The notes under the pieces are model-generated. The model saw only the letters and a list, made by a program, of their open reading frames with translations, was not told the origin of the DNA and did not search any database. Below, piece by piece: positions 35,301-45,728 of a stretch of 64,000 nt of DNA (position 1 is its first letter; each line of letters begins with the position of its first letter). Position numbers and translations under genes: made by a program. Source of the stretch: Plasmodium brasilianum (lineage: Eukaryota > Apicomplexa > Aconoidasida > Haemosporida > Plasmodiidae); contig NC_090118.1 of NCBI RefSeq assembly GCF_023973825.1, positions 1,099,001 through 1,163,000 on the forward strand, written 5' to 3'.

Positions 35301-37211
35301 TTTGTCAGATTTGCCATGTTTTCCACAACTGAGATCATTTTGATACAATATATGAGCGTAAATATATGTAGGTGTGGCTTTCTACACATATGTACCTATT
35401 TTAATTTATTTATTATATGCTGAAAGGCGCTCGAATATGAGGGAATGAACAAGATTTTACACGTGTATAATGATACCTATAATGGGTTTATTTTTGTACT
35501 TTTTTTTGTTAAACTCTGTTTTTTTAATATTTTCTTTTTTCCTTTTTCCCGTCTAAATTCCCCTTTTTTATTCCCATTTTTTTTCAGGCTAGCTATTTCA
35601 AGATAAATATTGGCTACAACTTTTCGCTAGTCAGTTTTGAAATAAAGTTAATGAAGAACAGTACGACTATTTCATGTAGTAATAAGGTGGAAGTAAACTT
35701 ACAAGATGACACTGTGAACATATTTGAAAATATTAGTGTATATTTAGAAAAAGGAGATTATATATTACAGATCTTTTCCTTTGATTATATGGGAAATTCT
35801 GTTAATATAAATAAAAATTTTAGTTTCCCTTTTTATTTTGAGCTTGAAATTTTTGAGTTTTTTCAAGAAACTAAGAAGAGCGGCCCTATCCTCTTGGATA
35901 TTTTCCCGCACAATTCAGTCCCTGTGGATAAGAATTATTCCTTTTATGTAATGCTTGAAAAATTGAGGGGGAGAGAAAATTCTACTTCATCCTATTAGAC
36001 ATTGTTAGGCTGTATTAGGTCTTATATGTCTCATTATGCCATATTTTGCCGATCACCGCAATACTTATACAAACTTTTTCATACTTTTTCGTACTTCTTC
36101 ATATTCCTTCGTACTTAATTGTTCCCTTTTAACGTTATTAACAAGTCAGGCACCAAACACTTAGTTAATCTTTTACTGTCATATACATATTCACAATTTT
36201 TTTTTTTTTTCCCATTTTAGGTTGACGCAGTTTTTTGGGGAGAAGTAAAAGGAAAAGAAATGTTCTTGGAGGTGCATAACAAGAAATATGCAGATTTAAG
36301 AAATAGGAAAATAATTAAATATGGAAATATTGAAATACATAAATCTTTTTTATTACCTGAAGATATGATGAACATGGAGGAAAGTTTTATTTTAAAATTT
36401 ACCCCAAGTGCGAATATATATGTGAGTGAACAAAATGAAAAAAAATTAAACTTTATCTTTTCAACTTATAGTACAAATATTGAACAGAACAACAACAGTT
36501 ACAAAGTGGTGCAAGGGGAAGACAAGATTGTGATGATAGGATCAGGGCAAAGAAATGGACAAGTACATGAAGAAAATGTGAACAAGTCTTTCTTGTTTGA
36601 ATATGATCAAAGGGACATTACTGAAGCAGGAGAAAGTGTTAATGATTCTCAGACGAATATTCACGTAGATAAGTAATATAAAAGGAAGAATACAATGAGC
36701 GCGATCATACTTGAGAAAATGTGCTAGCAGTTGAATTTGAGAAATTGCATGTATATATATATATGTGTTTATTATGTTCATATATTTATGTGCATGTATG
36801 TTTCTATATTTACGGGTGTACATATATATATATGTATATGTGTTTTATGTATATATGCGTATATATTAATAACGCTCGCCTTTTTTACAGATTTTTTGAC
36901 CTTGACAATGTTATTAAAAATTACCGACTTAACGAAAAAAAAAAAAAAGAGAAGTATCTTACACGTCGCTCGAGAATAGTAATAAGCAGAATGACTCGTG
37001 TATCCCTCTATACTTATTTACATATAAAATTTACTGTTTCGAAAGGAGTAATTATCTTATTTTCATTTTTTCTTTTTTCCTTTTTTCCGTGTCTTGTGCT
37101 TTTATATGTTTACTAATAAAATTGTACAATAATTGGAAGTATTACAACAATTATGATATTGTTGTTGAAAGTGAAGAAGTAATAAATCTTTTTGATGACG
37201 ATGACATATAA
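29351..37211 (+). CDS. Giant type I membrane protein with repeated beta-sandwich-like modules, 4 exons
   Basis: Exons 29351-35182, 35588-35947, 36221-36672 and 36891-37211 give about 2,320 residues. A hydrophobic N-terminal segment after a basic start (LLIDVLLYFILFYSMF) can act as a signal peptide. The body has recurring short motifs of the form K/R-G-x-Y-x-(hydrophobic): VPKGEYELKII, FTRGEYEIIFEF, LKKGLYIFKY, LGKGEYEVILSF and LEKGDYILQIF. These resemble edge strands of repeated beta-sandwich domains (as in PPC or calpain-D folds), but I cannot assign a family. Ser/Asn-rich tracts interrupt it (near residue 1500 and 1720). The last exon encodes a single transmembrane helix (YLIFIFSFFLFSVSCAFICL) and a Tyr/Asp/Glu-rich tail, but only if a 14-A run at 36935-36948 hides a frameshift. 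As printed, the frame stops at 37116. No catalytic motif was found. Confidence 0.8.
33836..33900 (+). repeat. AGC/AGT poly-Ser microsatellite
   Basis: AGC and AGT repeats encode a run of Ser with one Gly and one Asn in the giant membrane protein. This is low-complexity coding sequence. Confidence 0.85.
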
Positions 37212-38097
37212 TTACAAAAAGGTACACACCTAAGTCCGTTCCTTTTTTGTTTTTGCAGAATATATATCTGTAGCATATATTTTTGCTGCGTATGTTTTTA
37301 CCGCGTATGTTTTTACTGCGTATGTTTTTACCGCGTATGTTTTTACCGCGTATATTTTTGTCGCGTATGTTTTTACCGCGTATATGTGTGATACTTAAGC
37401 TTTCCCCTTTTTATTCCTTTTGAACATTTTGTGTACGTATTTTTGTATCTTTACGTATTTATTTTATTCATATCCACATTTTTGTTAAATATACAGATGT
37501 ACGTATAGATATATCCTTATGATTGTATAAAACTAATCGTATTTCTGCGTTTTTGACGTTATTTTTATTGTTGACTTATTATGTTACTTATGTTTTTAGT
37601 GTCAAAATGTGTTCCCCTAATTTATTTTTTTAATTTTGCTAATTTGTCAAGTCAAAGAGTTTTTTGGCAAAAATTGAAGAATTTACTTATGTATCTTATT
37701 AATAACTTGCTTTTATAAATTTAATGAACTGTTATAATGTGAACAAAAAAAAAAAAAAAAAAAAAGAAAGATGACAAGAGTAAAATTTATTTTGAAAGAT
37801 GAAAGCTGATAAACGTAAAATACAAAATAAAAGATGGAAATCTTAAAATAAACAAAGCCAACGGTGGAAGAGGGTAAAGAATTGTGTTACTTTTAAAAGA
37901 ACTTGCATATACACTATTGCAAAACAAAATACGTGAATTTGTTTAATTTAAGCATATGGCTTGAAAAAAAAAAAAAAAAGGCTACAAAATTGTGTAGATG
38001 TCTAAGTATGCATACAAATGTATATGTGTATTTGTATGCGTATGTAAATACAAACGCAATAATTTACGAAAAAAATGCTCAGGAAGCTGGATTCCCT
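37212..38097. other. Convergent intergenic region with 15-base repeats
   Basis: Lies between the 3' ends of the giant membrane gene and the YIP1 gene. It contains a 15-base repeat array at 37278-37385 and poly-A runs near 37747-37764 and 37963-37979. It should hold both 3' UTRs. No coding signal. Confidence 0.6.
37278..37385 (+). repeat. 15-base GCGTATGTTTTTACC tandem repeat
   Basis: About seven copies with single-base variation (TGCG/CCGCG starts, GTC in one copy). They are relatively rich in CpG for this region and lie just past the stop codon of the giant membrane protein gene. Confidence 0.88.
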
Positions 38098-39768
38098 TTA
38101 TAAATAATTGAGTATGTAACTCTTTAATATGAGATAAAAGGACATGTACGAAAATAAAAAAATAGCGTAATTGAGATATACAATATTACTTTCAAAATGA
38201 ATGCGCAACATTTTGTTGACATATTTATATATATAAAATATGGATGTAGTCATATAAAAAACAAAAAGAATAAATCGTAAAAGTGTGAAAAACCAAAAAA
38301 AAAATGTTGAAGTAGTTTCTATAATTAAATACTTGTAAATAAAAATCACTGGTAATAAAATTATGTTATTATAACTCATTAAAGAAATAAGAAATGACAA
38401 TTTAATTGGATATACTTTTTTTGTAACAAAATAGTTAGTTACATGCACAAGTACAGGTATAAAAATGTTAAATGAATAGATAAAAAGTAATGAATTGTAG
38501 AGAATGTTCAATTTGTTTTCCTTCATGTAATTTTTCATATTAATTATCACATCACTATCCTGCGTATCATCGTATATTGCACCACCATTACTAGTAGTAC
38601 CTGTGGAAGTACTATCAACATATATGCTGTTACTAAAAAACATATTTTTTATGTTGAAAAGAAAAAAAATTACAAAGGAGATGAATATATTCAACCAAAC
38701 AAAGGCATATATATCTGGGTTTTTTTCAATACTTAATTTGTTGTTATAATTATTAAAGTTATTATTCATGTTATTTATTTTTGTTATATTTTCATTTTCA
38801 TCATCATAATCATCATTTTCCGTTTCGTTAATATTTGCATTATCCCTATTTTTATCATCCATTTCATGTTCATTCTTTTCTATATCAATAAAATTGTTCA
38901 TAAAGTCATATGTTTTATATACATTAAAATAAGGTAGTAGTGCACACATACACCTATATATTACTACATCATTATCTAAATCATAATATGATAATAATTT
39001 TGTTCTAATACTATTTAAGCTTTTAAAAAAGGGAAATAGATCAAAAGAGTTGTTATTATTGCTATCCTTATTATCTACATTTATATTTTCGCTTAAATTG
39101 ATTATGTTCATTTTTCCGCTTAGACTATGTTCATAATTTTCATAATTGTTTTTATTTTCTCCTACATTATTTGTGTTACTATATTCCTTTTCAAAAAAGG
39201 AATTGTGATGATATACATTACTGTTGTTATTACTGTTGTAATTATTACTAGACGAACAATCTGTATTTGCAGGGTCTTCCAGTTTATTACTTGTTATAGT
39301 ACTACTATTTGGGACAAAGTTAAGAGCGTCATTCACGTTACTCATGAGCCCTTGAAATGGACTGCTACTACTACCACCATTAGTGATACTTCTAGTATTG
39401 TTATTACTGCTACTTCTACCGTTACTGTTATTACTACCATAATTTAAATTATTGCTATCACTTTTTACCCCCTTTTTTTTTATATCACTCAAATTAAGCG
39501 TTTTTAAATTTTTATTTAACGAGCTGTTTTCCCCCCCACCAAAAATATTATCCTCGTCATCATTTTCATAATATACACTCATCATATTTTTTGGTCTTCT
39601 TGAAAAGTCATCAATAAGAAAACTATCTTTACATTCATTTGTAATTAACAAGCTGGACTTTTCATTGACACTATTATTGTGCCTAATGCTACTAAGGTTA
39701 TCTTCGTTTATTCCAATGAAACCATCTTCATCCCAGCTAATCTTTCTGTTGTATTCTTCATTCGCCAT
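38098..39768 (-). CDS. YIP1-family membrane protein
   Basis: Single exon of 556 residues. Residues 1-270 are Asn/Ser-rich and probably cytosolic. The Yip1 domain begins near 240: FPFFKSLNSIRTKLLSYYDL is the conserved segment before the first helix, and PDIYAFVWLNIFISFVIFFL gives the first membrane span, with the family P-D-x-Y signature. Four more spans follow (about residues 420-445, 453-482, 485-512 and 525-550). YIP1/YIPF proteins bind Rab GTPases and act in ER-Golgi and intra-Golgi traffic. The subtype appears closer to YIPF1/2 than to YIF1, by the position of the PDxY motif, but this is judged by eye. An Asn/Asp-rich loop (about 285-335) and a Ser/Thr insert interrupt the domain. Confidence 0.85.
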   Translation of the reverse strand: MANEEYNRKISWDEDGFIGINEDNLSSIRHNNSVNEKSSLLITNECKDSFLIDDFSRRPKNMMSVYYENDDEDNIFGGGENSSLNKNLKTLNLSDIKKKGVKSDSNNLNYGSNNSNGRSSSNNNTRSITNGGSSSSPFQGLMSNVNDALNFVPNSSTITSNKLEDPANTDCSSSNNYNSNNNSNVYHHNSFFEKEYSNTNNVGENKNNYENYEHSLSGKMNIINLSENINVDNKDSNNNNSFDLFPFFKSLNSIRTKLLSYYDLDNDVVIYRCMCALLPYFNVYKTYDFMNNFIDIEKNEHEMDDKNRDNANINETENDDYDDENENITKINNMNNNFNNYNNKLSIEKNPDIYAFVWLNIFISFVIFFLFNIKNMFFSNSIYVDSTSTGTTSNGGAIYDDTQDSDVIINMKNYMKENKLNILYNSLLFIYSFNIFIPVLVHVTNYFVTKKVYPIKLSFLISLMSYNNIILLPVIFIYKYLIIETTSTFFFWFFTLLRFILFVFYMTTSIFYIYKYVNKMLRIHFESNIVYLNYAIFLFSYMSFYLILKSYILNYL

Positions 39769-39916
39769 ATTGGATTTTTATGCGTTCACGAAAAGTAAAA
39801 TAAAAAAAAAAAAAAAAAAAATTGCTAAATACCAAATGAGCAGAATAAAAAAAAGAAAAGAAAAGAAAAGAAAAACAAAAAAAATTAAGGGAAAGCATAT
39901 CAAATAAAATAAAATG

Positions 39917-40988
39917 TTAACGAGCAAAATAAAAAAAAATTATATATAATAGAGCCAACTGTTGAAAAGTAAAATAAAAATCAGAAAAAAAAAAAAAAAA
40001 CAATGATAAATTCGAACAATAGGTGAAATAAACAGAGCTAATTTATTCCAGCAAGAAGTGAAAAATAAGATAAAAAAGAAAAAAATTAAATGCAAAATGG
40101 AAAAGCGAGTAACACTTACTATTATGGAACGAAATTTAAATTTATCCTTTTCAATAAAATATAAAGAAATATAACCAATTTCATGAAAATAGGAGAAAGT
40201 ATTTCTAATAATAATTTCATATCCTCCTTCTGCCATCGTTGTGCTAAACACATAGGCAGTAAGCTAATTAAAATAGAACACTGTATATTAAGTCTTGTTT
40301 TGTTTTATTCGTTATATATTTTTTTTTTTTGTCATTTTGTCCGTTCATTCTTTTGTTGGCATGAACGTCCATTTATATTATTTACTCACTCATTTTTTAA
40401 TTGTGTGCATTTGTTAATAAACCGTACACAAGTAATGATGCAATAGGGCACGCCTTCCATAAACATGTTCATAATTATAAGTTTTGTTTTAATTTACTCA
40501 CAATAAAATTAGTAACTACATTATTTTATCATGATGTATCATGAGAATCAGCTGTTAAAATGTTCGTATGGGTGGGAAGTGAGTTGTATACATATAGATA
40601 TATATGTATGTATATTTACACATTAAGTTCGCATTTTATATTACGGGCATTTCATTTCTTTCGAGGAAATTATTATGCCCTTAAATGATGTACACAAATT
40701 TTTTAGCCTCATAATTGTTTGGAAAAAGAAATAAGCATTATATTGCAAATGGAATTGACATATGTGTGCTTTTTATGTCTTAGAGTTGATGGTGCGTTTC
40801 CCCATTTTCTTATATTATCTTTTGTTTTATTTTTATTTTTTACCTAATTATGAACATTTTCTAAACAGAGTAATAGGTGCTTTCAAATATGCGCTTACGT
40901 TTAAAATTAAGAAAACAAAAATAATAAAAAGGGTAATAAATTCCTCCCAATTAAACTACATTTATACAATTCATCTTGCTAAAATGCT

Positions 40989-41027
<39 letters not shown>

Positions 41028-41207
41028 TTTTTTTTTTTTTAACAAAAATTTCCTTTGCAATACAACCATTGGGCAAATGTTGACCAAAATTATACACATT
41101 ATAAATATAGATGGAAATATTTAAATGAGATGGTATAATTAACGAAATTCGGATATTTTTAATTTTCAGTATAAAAAAGGTGGTATTATAATTTTTAAAA
41201 GAGGCAC
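39917..41207 (-). CDS. Minus-strand exons of one or two small membrane proteins, incomplete model
   Basis: Four exon-like segments on the minus strand have good splice signals. 41207-41044 encodes NYNTTFFILKIKNIRI and PSHLNISIYIYNVYNFGQ. 40955-40899 encodes a membrane helix (NWEEFITLFIIFVFLILN) and ends at GTAAGC. 40243-40120 contains MAEGGYEIIIRNTFSYFHEI and FIEKDKFKFRSII and ends at GTAAGT. 39958-39917 encodes LALLYIIFFYFAR and stop. The first two join in phase 0, as do the last two. The link between 40899 and 40243 is out of phase, so an exon is missing or there are two genes. I do not recognise a family; the hydrophobic parts suggest a secretory-pathway membrane protein. The start codon has not been located. 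Confidence 0.45.
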
Positions 41208-41308
41208 CTATGAGTACATAAATATATAAATGTATATATATATATGTGTAACACTGGACATTCATATATGGACAATTTGAACGAATATACGCCCTACTTA
41301 ATATAATA

Positions 41309-41344
<36 letters not shown>

Positions 41345-42365
41345 TCTAATGCGCGCAGGAAAATTAGCGTAATTATTTACTTTATACTTCTTAAATATAA
41401 CTGAAATGGTACTAAACACAAATCTACATAACGTTAGGATACATAGATGATACGTTATACAATATGTAGGAAATATTTGGCACTAATTAAAATAAATGTT
41501 ATGTGAAATAGGATAAAAAAATAAATTTACATGTATAATTTTGTTCTAAACGGACTGTTTTGTTTCGCTTTGTTTTAATTTTTTTTTTTTTTTTTTTTCT
41601 TCCCTTTTTTTTAAATTTTAAACATTTTGTTTACACGGCTTAAAAGGAAAAGCTAACCTTATATAGCACCTACAATATACATTTATGGAAAGGGATAAAA
41701 AGATGTATAGTACATGTTATATGAGCGTATTTGTATACAAATATATACATACATATATAAATAAATATATATGTACAATATGTACATATTTGTATATATA
41801 TATATATAACAGATATATGAATATATTTATTCATTTAGTTATACACCTATAAATATTTCTTTTAAACGTACAAACCTTAAAAAAAAAACTTTTATTTAAA
41901 TAATACCATTTATATATAAACATATATGTACATATATATATATTTATATATGGGTAAAACTACAGCATTGAACACTTTTTTCTGATAACTTAAATCTCTT
42001 ACGTAAATAAATATAATAATAAGCTATATAACGAAACAGTATTATAAAAAAAAAATATATATAATGCGTGCATATAGTATATACAAATAAAATAGTAAAA
42101 AAGCATTTATTCAAAATAGATAAATTAACGACATTTTTGTATTCTCAATTAAACACCTTATATATTACTTTTTTAAAATTTGTGTTAGAGAAAAATAATT
42201 GTTAAACTTGATAAAAACATAAAAAAAAAATATAACTATCTATATATAGAAAAAATAGTAAAGTTTATTGAAGTTGTGTATATATATACGATACTCTATT
42301 TATTGTTAATTTAACTTTTTCCTTTAATTTGATAAATACATACATAATCAGTACATTTTTTAAAC
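41208..42365. other. AT-rich spacer before RanBP1
   Basis: Very AT-rich DNA with poly-A, poly-T and many TA/TATG microsatellites (41323-41342, 41745-41815, 41925-41955). It should include the RanBP1 promoter and any 5' exons of the minus-strand gene to its left. No gene recognised. Confidence 0.5.
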
Positions 42366-43661
42366 ATGGACGACGAAAAAAACGACTATAACCCAGAAGA
42401 GGAAGTTACCACAGGAAACTGGAATACTCCAAAGGTAAAAAAAAAAAAAAAAAATTTAACAAGTTTGTGTACAAATGATTGTTCATATATGTATATATAT
42501 AAGTATATAATATATGCTTTTATGTACATTTGCAAATTTGAATATTTGAATATTTGCATATATAACGCTTTTATGCTTATAAGATGTGATATGTTCATTG
42601 TTGAATGAATCTAATGTACGTATTATTAGTACCTACATGAATATATATACATTACGAATATGTTGGATATTTCGTGTGGTACTGTATTGTATAAACGAAC
42701 GTTCGTTAGAAAAGCCAGCCTTTTTAGGTGAACTTTGTGCTACCTATATAGGTAGTACACATATTTGTGTAATAACATATATAATTTTTTTTTTCTTTTG
42801 TTTCCCTTTTTTTTTCCTTTTTTTTTTTCTGTTTTTCATGAACTGTTCATACAGATTGAATTAAAAGAAGTAGAAATAAAAACTGGTGAAGAAGATGAAA
42901 GTTTATATTGGTCAGGACGATCAAAATTGTATAGATGGGTAGATGGTGAATGGAAGGAAAGAGGATTGGGTGAATCGAAATTATTATTACATAAGAAAAA
43001 AGGAATAATAAGATTTCTTTTAAGGCAAGAAAAAACCTTAAAGGTAGTAGCTAACCATTATATATATCCAAACGAATCTTATTGTAAACTTGTACCAAAT
43101 GCAGGAAGTGAAAAAATTTATGCATGGACAGTAAAGGATTTTGCAGAAGAACCAAAAATAGAGCAATTTGCATTAAAATTTAATACTGCGGAAGCTGCCA
43201 AATTATTTAAACAAAAGTTTGATGAAGCGGGTAAAGTTAACCTTAAACTTCTTGATGACAAAGGAGAGTTAAAAGAAAAACATGAAAAGACGGAGGAAAA
43301 AAACATAAAAGAGGAAAAAGAAGAAAATGGCGAAGCTGAAGAAACAGGAAAAATGGTCAAGGAGGATACTAAAGAAGAGAGCAAAGAAAAAAAAAAGGAC
43401 GATGAAAAAGAAAATAAAAAAGAAGATGATGATAAAACAACAGATGAAAAGAAAAACGGAATGAAAGAGGATAAGGATAAAAAAAATGAAGAAAACGATG
43501 AAAAAGAAGAAGCAAATAAAAAAAAAGACAATGATGATAAAAATAAGAATAAAACGAATGAAAATAAGGAAGGGGTCAAACTGCAAGAAAAAGATAAGGA
43601 AAATTCAAAAAATGACGATAAGAAAAAAAATGAGGAAGATAATATTAAAAGGGAAAGTTGA
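42366..43661 (+). CDS. RanBP1: Ran-binding protein 1 (RanGAP co-activator), 2 exons
   Basis: Exons 42366-42434 and 42855-43661 give 291 residues. After a short acidic start, residues about 25-165 form a RanBD1 domain: VEIKTGEEDESLYWSGRSKL, then LYRWVDGEWKERGLGESKLL, then IRFLLRQEKTLKVVANHYI, and a late AWTVKDFAEE with FALKFNTAEAAKLFKQKF. The W.ERG.G motif, the KVVANH-type motif and the F.A.RF-like strand are all RanBD hallmarks. RanBP1 is a cytoplasmic factor that binds Ran-GTP, releases it from karyopherins and stimulates RanGAP. The tail (residues about 175-291) is almost purely Lys/Glu/Asp/Asn, longer than in yeast or human. An intron separates the N-terminal 23 codons from the domain, a common Plasmodium layout. 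Confidence 0.93.
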
Positions 43662-44819
43662 TCAAATGTATATATTCCGTACAGGATAGATATTACGCTA
43701 GTTATTACGTTTTGTGCATTGTTCTTTTCATTTATTACGTGCACGTATTTTTTTTTTTTTTTTCCACCGTATCCAAAAGTGTGTATATATATATATATGT
43801 ACAGATGAATTTACTTGTGCAGATTTTATTAATAAATGGAAAAATTGCATTTTAAAAAATTAGTTCATCTTACCTATTTTATTGCAAACATTTCATGTTG
43901 CATAAATGTACTTAAAAGGTTTATATGTTTACATATGTACGTGTATATATATATATATATTATATATATTTGTATATACGCGTTTGTGTTTATATACCTG
44001 TATATATTTATGAACATATATGTGTTATCATTATTAAGTTTTTTAAATATGCATGTATATTTTTTTTGTAGTAGAGATTTGTGCTATTATATATGTCAAT
44101 TGCAAAAAGAACAAAAATGAAAAAATTGAAAAAAACGAAAAAATGAAAATAGAATAAATTTTTGTAATAATGCATGTTTTACATTATTGTAAAAAATATA
44201 TTCATTTTTGTATATGAGCAAAAAGAAAAGTTCTCTAATGCTCTCAGAAAAATGCATTCATAATATATATTTATGTCATATATGTGTATGTTTATCATAT
44301 ATATTACGTACGTATAATAAGGTTTCTTCTTTTTAAGTGTATGTAGCATGAGTTACATAAATAAATGAGTCTTTGTGAATAGAAAAAAAAAAAAATACTC
44401 TAATTATAAGTTAATGACAGTTATATATTATTTTAACAAAGTGAAAGGTTATTGATTTTCTTAGGAATTAAATAAATTTTTAGCAGGTAATAAAAATATT
44501 TTTTTGAAAAAAAAAAAAATGTTTATTATGTTAAAATAGTAGGGTGTGTATATTCAACCTTTGGTCAAAGATATAAAATAATGGAGTTAAAAAATTAGAC
44601 AGCATGAAATTTTATAAATATTTGTAAGATTTGTACGGGATAACATATAAATGTATAACTACTAAAGTACGCATAAACATATTTATTCTTCCGTATATGG
44701 GGTAAGGTGTACCAAATAATTTAAACTACAACACGTAGTACCTGCATAAAAGTGCAAAGAAAAAAAGAAAAAAAACATATGTTCGTAATTACTTTAACAA
44801 AATATAGACCTAATTCATA
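43662..44819. other. Intergenic spacer, no gene recognised
   Basis: AT-rich, with poly-T at 43748-43763, TA runs near 43785 and 43947-43968, and several poly-A runs. ATG-initiated frames at 43658 and 43836 have no coding character. It contains the RanBP1 3' UTR. Confidence 0.5.
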
Positions 44820-45108
44820 TTACTCTGATTCTGGTGTTCTAACACGCAGAAAAGAAAAAAAAATAAACGGAAAAAAAAATACAAAATAAAAAATAAATAT
44901 ACATACATATACAAACGTATATACACCCATACACACATAAATACTACATACATATGTACATATATGTTTACACCGTTCTTCCTTTTTCAATACATAATTA
45001 TCAAATAACTCATTCATTGTGTTCCTTTTTTTTTTGAATAACTGAAACTTACTGTTCTAACGTAACTGCTTTGTATTTTGACCATTCAGGATGAGAAACT
45101 TCAGTGAA
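44820..45108 (-). CDS. 3' end of a tiny minus-strand gene (unknown)
   Basis: Two minus-strand exons join in phase: 45108-45053 (FTEVSHPEWSKYKAVTLE plus two bases) after a TCTCAG acceptor and before a consensus GTAAGT donor, then 44838-44820 (TPESE and stop) after a GTGTTAG acceptor. The protein segment has balanced composition, unlike the flanking AT-rich DNA, and a conserved-looking HPEWSKYKAVTLEQ. Any 5' exon to the right (up to about 45330) is unresolved; a possible start lies near 45299 but its phase does not fit. Product and family are unknown; a small organellar or complex subunit is possible. Confidence 0.45.
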
Positions 45109-45728
45109 CTGAGATACGGGGGTGAAAGAATACTACTTTAAAAATTTACATATGAATATGTGTATGAGAGTGTAAAAATATGTATACATAAATATGCATT
45201 TATGTATATGTGAAAATATGTAAACATGGTTTACATGTATGTATATAAATGTGCGGTGAAAAATTCAAATTTTATTAATAGTTTAATGAAGGGCATTTTA
45301 ACGACCATCAGTGAAGCGCAGATTAATTGTTTTTGAATATGAAGGAAGGTTTTGCAAATTTTGTTTCTTCTATATTCTTCTACATTTTTCTACATTCTGC
45401 TCCATTTTGCTCCATTTTGCTCCATTTTGCTCTATTTTGCTCTATTTTGCTCTATTTTATTCAGTAATCTCTACTTTTTAATTTATTTATTTATTTATTT
45501 TTTTTTTGCCTACCACCGTTTTCCGAAATAAAGAGAAGGAAACTGTCTAATTTATAACCAAATGTATGTTACTATGTTAGTATGTATGTACGCACTGCTG
45601 TATGTTGTATTCGTCTTCACGTAACGGACAATACGTTTAGTGTCCCTATGAATTTTCAGAAATGTAAAGTTTTCTTTTTATTTTCCCATCTTTTTCTTTT
45701 TTTAGATTTTCCCCTTTTTAATATTATA
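45109..45728. other. Upstream region of the Pf34-like gene
   Basis: Contains a TCCATTTTGC-like decamer repeat at 45400-45455 (several copies of CTCCATTTTG/CTCTATTTTG) and poly-T. The open frame extends upstream of the chosen start to 45582, but that part has no signal-peptide character and is probably 5' UTR. Confidence 0.5.

Noticed and set aside
40870..40934. Plus-strand exon reading VIGAFKYALTFKIKKTKIIKR
   Set aside because: It has an acceptor and a donor on the plus strand, but no partner exons. The minus-strand reading gives a transmembrane exon with a consensus GTAAGC donor and an in-phase neighbour.
43118..43744. Minus-strand Ser/Phe-rich frame of 208 codons opposite RanBP1
   Set aside because: Antisense of the Lys/Glu-rich RanBP1 tail; the plus strand has the clear RanBD domain.
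45582..45728. N-terminal extension of the Pf34-like protein from an upstream ATG
   Set aside because: Starting at 45729 gives an ideal signal peptide; the upstream residues have no such character and would bury it.
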